64,000 nucleotides of DNA from an uncultured Blautia sp. (lineage in GTDB: Bacteria; Bacillota; Clostridia; Lachnospirales; Lachnospiraceae). Of the stretch, positions 44,868-54,038 are shown in pieces. Within the stretch, counting starts at the first letter, position 1. Every line of letters starts with the position of its first letter. A program made the translations under genes and the position numbers. The notes below the pieces were generated by a model. That model was not told where the DNA came from and searched no databases. It saw nothing but the letters and a program-made list of their open reading frames with translations. The stretch is taken from the NCBI GenBank assembly GCA_946557785.1, contig CAMNTH010000005.1:122762-186761 (forward strand), read 5' to 3'.

Positions 44868-47453
44868 TTATACTTCATATGTCAAAATCCGCGGCGCTTC
44901 CAGCATGCCGGTAGCCGGTATCTGCAAATGAGTAGAAGCTCCGTCCCGTCTCTCCCACACAAGGGTATTGGTCACCTGGATTTCCAAGATGTTTACGCCA
45001 TTTTTCACTTCACCGGTAATTCCAATTCTTCCCGGGGAATTTGCCAGATACCCCAGATCTTTTCCATTTAAAAAGATTCTGGCTGTATCTGACACATTTG
45101 GAAACACTAAAGACATCCTCTGTCCTTTTTCCTTTTGTACAGCAAAGCATCCTTCGTAGCGGAACGTTCCAACAAAACCCTGCTCCATTTGCGAACCGTT
45201 CATATTTGGGAAAGATTCTCCCTTTTTCAACTCCATCAACGGAATAAAGTCCTCTTCCCCGTTTCGTCTCCGGCTTACCTTCCAGTCTGTTTCCAGTACA
45301 TGCTCTTCTGACAGTCTGGGAATTGGCTGACTATAATCTTCCTGCTCTTCCAAAACCAGAAATACTGCCTCTCCTGGAAAAAGCTCCAGGGGAATGGTAT
45401 TTTCCAAAAGAGCAAAGGTTTCTGCACTGCCGCTCCAAAGATCTGCCACAGTGATTGTTCGGTAAATTCCCCTATTTACACGAACCTTCAAACGCGCCTC
45501 TTTCTCTGTGCTTTCATTAAAGAACATGCAGATCATCCCCTCGTTTGAAGGAACAGCAAAACTTCTAAGCTCCGGAAAATACTGATCTGCCTGGAACAAA
45601 GCCCCGCCGGCCTTGGAGGCCTCCTCCGCCAGATTTTCCAATTGAACCAGCTTCACTTTTCTATAAAAAGCATCCTCCAGCGTTCTTCCGGAAGTATCCT
45701 CTTTTGGAAGGCTCTCCACGGCCAGCACCGGAAGTTCCCCTTCCTTCTGCTTTTCAATCCAGCGCGCTGCTTCTTCCGGAATCCGATCACAAGCAGGAAG
45801 AATCAATACTGGATATTGTTCCGTTCCGATCACAAGCTTTCCCTGTTGGATTTTTGCTCTGGAAAATACATCCGCCGGAATTACATCCCCATCCATCTGC
45901 CGTTCCATCAGCGCCCGCAAAGGTTTTTGAAACGGCATATAAGCTTTTCCGCTCCATTCTGATTCCGCATGGTATAAAACAGCAGCCTCCCGAATAGGCT
46001 TTCCAGCAGTCAATAGATGACACGCCCGGTTCATATAGTGCATTAGTTCCCGAAAAACAGGAAACTGCGGATTGTTTCCTCTGGCATAAAAATGGGGCGG
46101 ACAGTCCTTGTCCGGATATGTCATAGAAAAAGCATGGGGTGTATAACGGTTAATTCCCCTGACAAGCATATGATCCGTCAGCCATTTCATCAGGGAAACC
46201 CCTTCTGCCCAGCCATAATTTCCAAAAATTTCACACAGCGCCCTATTTTTCTTTTCCGGGTCTAAATGGGCTGCAGAAGCGGCTAATTTTGCCAAGCCAA
46301 AATGAAAAAATTCTCCGTCCCCGTCTCCGGCGATCCACTGATGGATTTTCTCCGTAAATCCGGGCACGATCTGATGATGAACCACATCAATTCCAGCCAT
46401 CTGCTGACCTTCCATTTCCCTGAAATAATGACCAATACTACATCCTAACCTGGTGTGTGCATTGTCATCCTCAATAATATGTCCAATATATTCCACATGG
46501 TGAGCCTTGCACCAGTTTCCCACCTGCGAACTAAAGCAATCGCGGACAAGAGCGCTCACCGCATCCATATAGGAAACCCGGATAGCCGATGTCTTTTGGC
46601 CGCACTCATACCAGAGTGCCGGAAGCTTCTTCAGAAAGGAACCTCCCCACAAACGTCTAAGACGTATTTCCAATTCCTCACTCCATGGAAGGCGAATATT
46701 TGCCTGCCCGGGGAGACAGTCAAAAGGATACCCCGGCACGTTTCCAATCTCCGGCTCGTCAGAAAAAAAACCTGCAAAGGTTCCTCCAAAGTCCTCCCGA
46801 TATCTGGCATAATGCTTTTCATAAACCTCCTTCAGCAAAACGCCAACGGAAGCAGAATCCAAAAGATTCATGTAATGCTCTCTTCCGCCGCCTGTCCGGG
46901 TTGTAAACAATACAAACAAACGGTGCGCCCCTTGAGGCAGATCATAATAAACAAATCCGTCCTCATACTTTTCTGTCAAATCAAGAATCCCTTCTCCAGA
47001 AACTGCCAGGCTGTCTCCGTCTGGTTTCGGGCAGGCCAGAATTCCAAGGAGTCTTCCGTCTGAAGGAATCAAATTTTCCACCAAAGAGGCTCCTTCCCGA
47101 CAGGGTCCCATCAGATCCACATGGCGTTCTCCCAAATAAATCTTGGAAAGCTCCGAATACTTTTCTTCAAATGCTCCATTGGCATATCCTGTGGGGAACT
47201 TCCGGTCATCCAACACCCAAATGCGCATATCCCGCTTTTTTGCCTCCGCCATAATAAAATCCAGATTCTCCCACCAGATTTCCCCCAGAAAATCCGGGTG
47301 GGGACGAGATTCCAGGCAAACCTCTTTTATTCCACATGAATCTATTCTTTTTAGTTCTTCCAGGATCGTCTCATGATCCTCCCCTCTCATCCACAAAAAA
47401 GGAAGGATGTAATTTTCCCCTCTGTTTTCCAGTGCCTCATGTAATCTTCCCAT
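44868..47453 (-). CDS. Large glycoside hydrolase, GH106-like (putative alpha-L-rhamnosidase)
   Basis: 861 residues without a signal peptide. The N-terminal barrel begins I-L-P-F-L-W-M-R-G with I-K-E-V-C-L-E-S-R, the W-W-x-G and aGigGv-like opening of GH106 enzymes. Later blocks are F-F-S-D-E-P-E-I-G and G-H-I-I-E-D-D-N-A-H, rich in likely catalytic acids. A galactose-binding-like beta-sandwich forms the last 110 residues. The GH78 gene directly upstream supports rhamnose release, but the family call rests on my reading of a few blocks. It could also be an undescribed relative. Confidence 0.55.
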   Translation of the reverse strand: MGRLHEALENRGENYILPFLWMRGEDHETILEELKRIDSCGIKEVCLESRPHPDFLGEIWWENLDFIMAEAKKRDMRIWVLDDRKFPTGYANGAFEEKYSELSKIYLGERHVDLMGPCREGASLVENLIPSDGRLLGILACPKPDGDSLAVSGEGILDLTEKYEDGFVYYDLPQGAHRLFVLFTTRTGGGREHYMNLLDSASVGVLLKEVYEKHYARYREDFGGTFAGFFSDEPEIGNVPGYPFDCLPGQANIRLPWSEELEIRLRRLWGGSFLKKLPALWYECGQKTSAIRVSYMDAVSALVRDCFSSQVGNWCKAHHVEYIGHIIEDDNAHTRLGCSIGHYFREMEGQQMAGIDVVHHQIVPGFTEKIHQWIAGDGDGEFFHFGLAKLAASAAHLDPEKKNRALCEIFGNYGWAEGVSLMKWLTDHMLVRGINRYTPHAFSMTYPDKDCPPHFYARGNNPQFPVFRELMHYMNRACHLLTAGKPIREAAVLYHAESEWSGKAYMPFQKPLRALMERQMDGDVIPADVFSRAKIQQGKLVIGTEQYPVLILPACDRIPEEAARWIEKQKEGELPVLAVESLPKEDTSGRTLEDAFYRKVKLVQLENLAEEASKAGGALFQADQYFPELRSFAVPSNEGMICMFFNESTEKEARLKVRVNRGIYRTITVADLWSGSAETFALLENTIPLELFPGEAVFLVLEEQEDYSQPIPRLSEEHVLETDWKVSRRRNGEEDFIPLMELKKGESFPNMNGSQMEQGFVGTFRYEGCFAVQKEKGQRMSLVFPNVSDTARIFLNGKDLGYLANSPGRIGITGEVKNGVNILEIQVTNTLVWERRDGASTHLQIPATGMLEAPRILTYEV

Positions 47454-47456
47454 AAG

Positions 47457-50027
47457 CTATACCTCCAATTTTTTTACCGGAATCCCATAGCTCCATTTTC
47501 CAGAGCCCACGGTTTCCGCCTTTCCTTCTCCAAGAGTAATGTGGGCAGTCAGGTTCGGGGGAATTAGAACCGTCAGCACAACCTCTGCTTCTTCCCTCTG
47601 CCAGCCTACCTGAATATTTCCATAGGGATGACGCAGCCGCACCTTACATTGCTTCATGTCCTCCGGGAAGTAAGGAGAAATCTCCACCTCACCGAAAGGC
47701 TTTTCCCCATGGAGCAGGCGGATTCCTCCAAGCCCCCCATAAAACCATTCCTCAATGCCTCCCAGCATAAAATGATTCTGGGAACCATGGAAGTTGCCAG
47801 GTTCCGGTCCATCCCATTCTTCCGTCAAAGTAGTAGCTCCATTTACCACCTGATACCCATAGCCAGGACGCTCTGTCTGGTTCGTCATCTCGTTAATGAG
47901 ATCGGAAAGTCCATTCTGCAAAGCCGCTGTAATTAAAAATGGATGGCCTACATCCCCGGCTGTAACGGCATAATCCCGGTTCACAATCTCTTTGCGAAGC
48001 TGATCCACAACTCCTTTACGATAGACCTCCGGCACAAGGCCTGTCACCAGGCTCAAAGCCTGGGCAGCCTGGCTTCCAGTAGCATAGCGGCAGGTTTGGT
48101 CATCCAGAAATTGAAGATTATATTCCCGGTACACTTCCTGCCTTAATTTTTCCAGTTCCTTTTCTTCGTCTTCTTTTTTCAAAAGTCCGGCGATTTTTTT
48201 CATGACGCAGATGTCATAATAATAAATGCAGGTAGCCACCACAGGAACCGGCGTATTTTGGGATGCAGGGCAGTTTGGCCCGATGTCCAGCCAATCCCCC
48301 AAACCATGGTGCAGCACAAAATGATGCGTTTTTGATGTTAAATAATTCAAATACCTTCGCATCATGGGATAATATCGTTCCATAACCGCTATATTTCCAT
48401 AGCGCTGATATAGGTACCAGGGATTTAAAATGCAGGCGCTTCCCCACTCCGGCGAATCTACAAATCCCTCATGATATCCGAAACGCACATACTCCGGACA
48501 GATATCCGGCACAAGCCCATTATCCCACTGAGAGTCCTCCATATCCTGTTCCTGCTTTTCGTAAATATTTTCCACTTCAAAATTGTACATCACTCCCGGA
48601 GCAATCAGATGGGTCTGCTCCAGCCAGGGAAGCCGCTCTCTGTGGGGACAATCCGTAGCATAACTCTTTAAGTTGCTTAAGATCGCCTGGCGGACGATCT
48701 TGTGAATATTGTTAAAAAGCTGATTGGAGCAAACGAATTCTCCTGTTTCTTCCACATCTGGATAAATAAATTCCCCTGTCATTCCTTCAATAACCGGGAT
48801 TCCCTGCTTTTCTCCTTCTTTTTCTGGAAGGGCGCCCTCTACCTGGACATAGCGAAATCCTGTATAAGTAAAGTCCGGAGCAAACTCCTGGTTTTCCTCT
48901 TGGTTCAAATAATAGGTCCAGGCATATCCCCTTCCTGTTACCTTTTGATCCGGAATAAAATCATTGTCCAGAATTTCTCCCGGAGTCATGACGATTTTCG
49001 TCCCTTCCGGGGCGTTGTTTCTCTTAATATGAATCCTGGCCCAGCCGGAAAAATTAGTTCCGAAATCATAAAGCCAGGTATTTTCTCCTGTTTTCTGAAG
49101 GCTTACCGGCTGATACCGCTGCATAACCCGTATCGGCGCGATTGGCGATGCCACCCGATTTCCAGAGGGTTCTTCCACATGAACAGCCGGGATCCAGGAA
49201 TCATCCAAAACAAAATCCGGTTTGGAAAATCCTTTTTGCTCCAAACGTCCGTCATAGTCCTCTCCGCCGTAAAGCGTACAAAAAAGGACAGGACTCTTGG
49301 CCATTTTCCAGGAAGCATCTGTAGTTACAAAATCCGTTGTTCCATCCTCATAAACAAGATTCAGCTGGATATTTACCTTGCTTTTTCCATAAGAACGTTC
49401 ATAGTAAACATATCTTCCGGCAGGAACATTGTACATTCCGTCTCCCAGCTTGACTCCCAAAGCATTTTTCCCTTCTGAAATTTTATCCGTTACATCATAA
49501 ACGGAATAAAAATTTGTTTTCCGGTAATCTGTCCAGCCAGGTTCCAGCACCCGGTCTGAAACCGATTCTCCATTTAAATAGCACACATGATGGCCAAGAC
49601 CGCTTACATACAACCGTGCCCGAGCGACTTTCTTTTTTGTCTCAAAGCTTCCTCTATATAAATGGTAGACATGATCTTCTGTCTCTCCCAAGTAAATTCC
49701 TTTCCAATCACTCTTTTCAAATAAACCTGTTTCAAACCAAGTGTCTTTGCTCTCTGTCTTCTCTTCCCGTTCACTCCATACAGTGACCTGCCAATGGTAT
49801 CTTGTATCTGATACCAAAGTTCTTCCCTGATATGGAATCTGCACCATCTGGCTGGAATCTACTCTGCCACTGTCCCACACTTTTTCTTCTTTCCATACCT
49901 GGATGCGGTAGGATTTCTGTTTCCAGTTTTTCTCCTTTGTGGATACATTCCAGCTAAATACGGGTTTTTGAGTCTGGATCCCATAAGGTTTCTCTCTATT
50001 CTCCGTGTACATTCTGACTATTTCCAT
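47457..50027 (-). CDS. GH78 alpha-L-rhamnosidase
   Basis: 856 residues with no signal peptide. N-terminal beta domains (about 1-390) include V-S-G-L-G-H-H-V-C-Y-L-N-G. The (alpha/alpha)6 barrel has the signature A-T-D-C-P-H-R-E-R-L-P-W-L, and E-D-S-Q-W-D-N-G-L-V-P-D with S-P-E-W-G-S-A. In most members the first motif ends R-x-G-W-x-G-D; here it is R-L-P-W-L-E-Q, a small change near the active site. The enzyme removes terminal alpha-L-rhamnose. Start behind AAGGAG. Confidence 0.92.
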   Translation of the reverse strand: MEIVRMYTENREKPYGIQTQKPVFSWNVSTKEKNWKQKSYRIQVWKEEKVWDSGRVDSSQMVQIPYQGRTLVSDTRYHWQVTVWSEREEKTESKDTWFETGLFEKSDWKGIYLGETEDHVYHLYRGSFETKKKVARARLYVSGLGHHVCYLNGESVSDRVLEPGWTDYRKTNFYSVYDVTDKISEGKNALGVKLGDGMYNVPAGRYVYYERSYGKSKVNIQLNLVYEDGTTDFVTTDASWKMAKSPVLFCTLYGGEDYDGRLEQKGFSKPDFVLDDSWIPAVHVEEPSGNRVASPIAPIRVMQRYQPVSLQKTGENTWLYDFGTNFSGWARIHIKRNNAPEGTKIVMTPGEILDNDFIPDQKVTGRGYAWTYYLNQEENQEFAPDFTYTGFRYVQVEGALPEKEGEKQGIPVIEGMTGEFIYPDVEETGEFVCSNQLFNNIHKIVRQAILSNLKSYATDCPHRERLPWLEQTHLIAPGVMYNFEVENIYEKQEQDMEDSQWDNGLVPDICPEYVRFGYHEGFVDSPEWGSACILNPWYLYQRYGNIAVMERYYPMMRRYLNYLTSKTHHFVLHHGLGDWLDIGPNCPASQNTPVPVVATCIYYYDICVMKKIAGLLKKEDEEKELEKLRQEVYREYNLQFLDDQTCRYATGSQAAQALSLVTGLVPEVYRKGVVDQLRKEIVNRDYAVTAGDVGHPFLITAALQNGLSDLINEMTNQTERPGYGYQVVNGATTLTEEWDGPEPGNFHGSQNHFMLGGIEEWFYGGLGGIRLLHGEKPFGEVEISPYFPEDMKQCKVRLRHPYGNIQVGWQREEAEVVLTVLIPPNLTAHITLGEGKAETVGSGKWSYGIPVKKLEV

Positions 50028-50077
50028 ATCCTGTCTCTCCTTACCAAAATTCTTCCTTTATGTCAAATAATAGAAAA

Positions 50078-50118
50078 TGGGGAAGGCCCCAAAAACCAAG
50101 GTTCTTTCGCCTTCCCCA
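50078..50118 (-). terminator. Hairpin after the binding-protein gene of importer 3
   Basis: A perfect 10-bp stem (50078-50087 with 50109-50118) lies 13 bp after the binding-protein stop. On the minus strand it is followed by TTTTCTATTATTT, a weak T-tract. It is probably a partial terminator or RNA-stabilising stem that lowers expression of the downstream hydrolases. Confidence 0.65.
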
Positions 50119-50130
50119 AACTTGGATCTG

Positions 50131-51876
50131 TTACTCTGTTACAGTCTTTTCATTTAAGATATTGATGATCTCATCAAAATCAATGGTTGTCTGGCTCTTA
50201 ATATCCGCTTTGTAGGATTCCCAAGCCTCATCATCGTTAATATCCAGCTCGCCTGTAATAAACTGTACAGACAGCTCTCTTGCTCTCTTATCACAAACGC
50301 CTTCATAGGAAAGCTCTGCCTTGTAGCCAGATTCTTCCGGTGTCAGATAAGCAACCGGTGCACGGTCATATGGTGCAATGGATTCTTCTCCGCCGATCTT
50401 ATCCGTCTCAACCCAGAATTTTCCTTCATAGTAACCATCTGTAGGATTCCACCATGCTTCCGGTTTGCTTCCAACTAATAACAGGGCATCGCAGTCAATA
50501 GGAGTAAATGGAATACCAGTACGGCATACGCAGGAAGTTGTCAAACCATAGTTTCCGGACTGTACTGCCGGCTCGCCAGCTGTCATAATATCTTCAGAAT
50601 AAGTCTTTGTTCCGTCTTCCGCTACTGTGTAAGTCTGTCCTTCAATACCCCAGTTCATCAGATTTACCATCTCGTCAGAGTACTGATAGTCGATCATAGC
50701 CACTGTATATTCTGGATACTCTGTCTCTGCGCTGATGTAAATACCAATATTTGCATTCAGGGATTTTCCATCCTGACGGGATCCCCATTTCCATGGAGTA
50801 CCATAAGTTTCATTGGTTGGCAGGAATGCAAGGCCCCATTCCAATCCTTCTTCTGTTGCCGCATCTGTCCAGCTTCTTGCCATACCGGACCACAGAGTAG
50901 GGCACATCAGACCAACATTGGTAGTTGCTTTCATGGTAGCAGCATTATCATCAGCGGTAGCAAATTCAGGATCAATATATCCTGCATCGTACAGGCTGTT
51001 CACATATTTCAGCATTTCACGATAGTTATCATCCAAAGGACCAAACTTCCAGGATCCTTCATTATAATACAGTACATCCCATGTATGGAAGATTCCCACA
51101 AATCCGCGGATCAGGGAATAGTTCTTGGTGCTGTTGATGATGGGATACTGGGAGTCAATTTCACCGGCATCAATTTTTTCTTTCAAAACTTTACACAGTT
51201 CTGTAAACTCATCCAAAGTAGTAGCCGGGGTAAGGCCAAGCTCTTTCAGCACATCGAAACGGTATGCAAAAGAGGTAAAGGACTGAGCGCCCTGAATATC
51301 CTGGGGATTGTAGAAGCCATCCATGAACATGTACATGGAACCGTCTTCCATTTTTGCAAAGTTTTCTCCCCCATTGGTTTCCGCCATATATTCTGGATAA
51401 TACTTCATGTAATCCATATACTCTGCCAGGTTCAGAAGCACACTGTCCTCACCGTACTCATTTATAGCTGCTCCTTTTGTAACAGAAGCAATATCCGGAA
51501 GCTGTCCAGACTGCAGTACAACCAGCTCATTGTTCATATAGTCGTTAGAAGGAGTTATCTGCCACTCAATTTCCAGCTTACAGCCCAGATAATGCTCCAT
51601 GGCCTGCTGCCAAAGCTTCTGGATCTGAGTTCCTTGCGAAGACAGCTGGTAAAGCGGAATGCTCACCTTTAATTTCAGCGTACCGCCGGAGACTTCCGGA
51701 AGTTCAATTCCATTATCCTTGGCTGTTGTCAAAGTCTCCGCATCCAGGGTCAGCTCCGGTACGGAATTGATGTCATACTTACTGGATTCCGATGCGAACG
51801 CAATCTGGGCGGGAGCCGCTGCGATTGCAGTGGAAAGTGCAAGGGCTGCGATCTTTTTTCCTTTCTTCATGTTCAT
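50131..51876 (-). CDS. Large extracellular sugar-binding protein (LplA/YtcQ type), importer 3
   Basis: 581 residues, the long form typical of partners of LplB/LplC permeases. The signal peptide ends at I-A-F-A-S-E with no cysteine, so there is no lipobox. The mature part holds an EF-like acidic segment and several tryptophans. The start follows GAGAGGA. Importers of this class are often found with GH78, GH42 and GH43 enzymes and take up complex plant-derived oligosaccharides. Confidence 0.92.
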   Translation of the reverse strand: MNMKKGKKIAALALSTAIAAAPAQIAFASESSKYDINSVPELTLDAETLTTAKDNGIELPEVSGGTLKLKVSIPLYQLSSQGTQIQKLWQQAMEHYLGCKLEIEWQITPSNDYMNNELVVLQSGQLPDIASVTKGAAINEYGEDSVLLNLAEYMDYMKYYPEYMAETNGGENFAKMEDGSMYMFMDGFYNPQDIQGAQSFTSFAYRFDVLKELGLTPATTLDEFTELCKVLKEKIDAGEIDSQYPIINSTKNYSLIRGFVGIFHTWDVLYYNEGSWKFGPLDDNYREMLKYVNSLYDAGYIDPEFATADDNAATMKATTNVGLMCPTLWSGMARSWTDAATEEGLEWGLAFLPTNETYGTPWKWGSRQDGKSLNANIGIYISAETEYPEYTVAMIDYQYSDEMVNLMNWGIEGQTYTVAEDGTKTYSEDIMTAGEPAVQSGNYGLTTSCVCRTGIPFTPIDCDALLLVGSKPEAWWNPTDGYYEGKFWVETDKIGGEESIAPYDRAPVAYLTPEESGYKAELSYEGVCDKRARELSVQFITGELDINDDEAWESYKADIKSQTTIDFDEIINILNEKTVTE

Positions 51877-51946
51877 TATAAATCCTCTCTTTCTTTTTTG
51901 TTTTTATTTTCTGCGGTTTCAAAAAAGCCGCATCAAATCATAATCA

Positions 51947-52858
51947 TCAACCTTTTACGGCTCCCACCTGCATACCCTGTGCAAAATACTTCTGTACAAA
52001 TGGATAAATAACCAAAATCGGCAGCATGGCAGCCACCACGCAGGCATATTGGACATTCAGCTTATTCATAACACCATCCCCCAGCATCTGCGCAGTATTA
52101 CCCATCGAATCCGTTCCTTTCTGGAATACGATCTTACGAAGAATCATCTGAATAGGCTGTTTGCTCTGATCATTAACATACAAAAGAGCGTCATAGTAGC
52201 TGTTCCAAATCTGTACTACAGAGAACAGACCAAATGTAGCATACAGTGCTTTGGAAAGGGGCACATAAATTTGCGACAGGATCTTAAAATCAGATGCTCC
52301 GTCAATTCTTGCTGCCTCCCGGATTTCCGGAGCGATCCCTTTGTAAAAGGAACGATATACGAACACATTATAAGCCCCAACTGCATTTGGCAGGATCAGG
52401 GACCACCAGGAATTCATCAACCCCAGATTTTTTACCAATAAGTAAGTCGGAACCGTACCTCCTCCAAAGAACATCGTGATCAGTAAAGACACTGTCAAAA
52501 ACTTTTTTAATACAAAGTCCGGAATCATCAAGGTATATGCCAATAATGAAGTACACACCAGGTTAACTGCCGTATAACCAATCGCGATAATGACGGTATT
52601 GCGGTAAGCCCCCCAGATATCTTGCTCGGCAAAGAGCATCTCATATCCGTCAAAAATAATATCCCTGGGAAAGAACGTCACCTGTCCGGTAGAAATCATC
52701 TGGTTACTGGATAGCGAAACTGCCACAACGTTCAAAAACGGGTACAGGAAGATTAATGATAACAAACCCATAAACAGGATCAGAAATACATCAAAAGCCT
52801 TGCTTCCGTAATGGATTCTATTTTCTTTTTTTGTTTTTATAAGTGATGTTTTGGCCAT
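51947..52858 (-). CDS. Sugar ABC permease (LplC/YtcP type), importer 3
   Basis: 303 residues. The ATG at 52858 follows AAAGGGG; a frame from 52897 has no such site. Six membrane segments, the EAA loop I-R-E-A-A-R-I-D-G-A-S-D, and a C-terminal G-M-Q-V-G-A-V-K-G. It works with the permease at 52872 and the binding protein at 50131. No ATPase gene is nearby. Confidence 0.93.
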   Translation of the reverse strand: MAKTSLIKTKKENRIHYGSKAFDVFLILFMGLLSLIFLYPFLNVVAVSLSSNQMISTGQVTFFPRDIIFDGYEMLFAEQDIWGAYRNTVIIAIGYTAVNLVCTSLLAYTLMIPDFVLKKFLTVSLLITMFFGGGTVPTYLLVKNLGLMNSWWSLILPNAVGAYNVFVYRSFYKGIAPEIREAARIDGASDFKILSQIYVPLSKALYATFGLFSVVQIWNSYYDALLYVNDQSKQPIQMILRKIVFQKGTDSMGNTAQMLGDGVMNKLNVQYACVVAAMLPILVIYPFVQKYFAQGMQVGAVKG

Positions 52859-52871
52859 TTTCGTCCCCTTT

Positions 52872-53831
52872 CTACCACAGACTATTTTCCGGATCAAGTT
52901 TTCTTGTTATCATATTCGCGCTGAATACCAGAATAAAGCACACCACAGACAGAAGCAGGTTGGACGCTGTAGAGTAAGCAAACTGTCCTTCCACAACACC
53001 TTTCTGATAAACAAATGTAGATATGGTATCCAGCTGGCTTCTGTTGGTATCATTCTGCATCAAAAGAATCTTCGTAAAGTCTGCATTCAGAACCGTTCCT
53101 ACATTCATGATCAGAACAATCGTCGCTGTTGGACGGATCGTAGGCCAGTCAATATTCATGATCTTCTGGAAGCGGTTGGCTCCATCAATATTTGCCACAT
53201 CATACAGGGTAGTATCCACATTCGAAAGAGCCGCCAAATAGATGATGGAGCCCCAGCCAACCCCCTGCCATACAGCAGAGCCTACATAGTTCCACAGGAA
53301 ATAAGTACTTCCTGCATTCATATCCACTCTGGCCATTCCGAGAAATTCCCGGATATCGTTGAAGAATCCAGTGGTGGAACCAAATCCGTTCAGCATGGAA
53401 CAGATAACTACAACTGAAAGGAAATGCGGAATATATGAAATCGTCTGTACGGCTCCCTTATAAAACTTTCCTTTCAGCTCATTTAGCAAAAGAGCAAAAA
53501 CAACGGGCAGCGGGAATGTAAAAAAAAGCGTTACTGCTCCAACTTTTAATGTGTTCCAAATAATATTCCAACTATTAACGTTTTTAAAAAATCGTGCAAA
53601 ATTCGACCAAATGGGATCCAGCCATTCGCTCCCCCACACGCCTGCAGACGCTTTATAATCTTTAAATGCGATCAATATGCCGTAAATAGGAATGTATTTA
53701 AAAATAAATACCAGAAGTATGGCCGGCAGCGCCATAAGTACTAATTGCCTTTGTTTCGACAACTGATGAAAAAAAGACTTTTTCACTGGTTTTGCAATAT
53801 CAAAAGCTGTCTTTGTTTTATCACTCTTCAT
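52872..53831 (-). CDS. Sugar ABC permease (LplB/YteP type), importer 3
   Basis: 319 residues with six membrane segments. The EAA loop is L-Y-D-V-A-N-I-D-G-A-N-R-F-Q-K, and Y-I-P-I-Y-G-I-L-I-A-F lies near the N-terminus. The start follows GAGGAGG. It is the first gene of the large operon, divergent from the sensor kinase at 54039. Confidence 0.93.
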   Translation of the reverse strand: MKSDKTKTAFDIAKPVKKSFFHQLSKQRQLVLMALPAILLVFIFKYIPIYGILIAFKDYKASAGVWGSEWLDPIWSNFARFFKNVNSWNIIWNTLKVGAVTLFFTFPLPVVFALLLNELKGKFYKGAVQTISYIPHFLSVVVICSMLNGFGSTTGFFNDIREFLGMARVDMNAGSTYFLWNYVGSAVWQGVGWGSIIYLAALSNVDTTLYDVANIDGANRFQKIMNIDWPTIRPTATIVLIMNVGTVLNADFTKILLMQNDTNRSQLDTISTFVYQKGVVEGQFAYSTASNLLLSVVCFILVFSANMITRKLDPENSLW

Positions 53832-53905
53832 CTCAGTTCCTCCTCTTTTTTCTATTATTTTACCAATGGTTTACCCCGAAAAACATGGAGCCATTATGCA
53901 TGTTT

Positions 53906-53961
53906 ATGTAGATTTTCCATTTCCGACCGGAAAATCTACATGGTATTTTATAGATTTTTCC
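53906..53961. promoter_or_regulatory. Inverted repeat plus third half-site in the divergent promoter
   Basis: ATGTAGATTTTCC (53906-53918) and GGAAAATCTACAT (53929-53941) form a perfect 13-bp inverted repeat with a 10-bp centre. A third similar unit, TAGATTTTTCC, lies at 53951-53961. It repeats the first unit directly at 42 bp, two times the 21-bp step typical of AraC-type sites. It lies between the permease start (53831) and the kinase start (54039). Confidence 0.75.
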
Positions 53962-54038
53962 ATGGCGATTCCCAAGGCTTTCATGTAAAATAAGTAACAT
54001 GTATGATTTTTTTATCAAAAAATGAAAGGACTTTCCTT

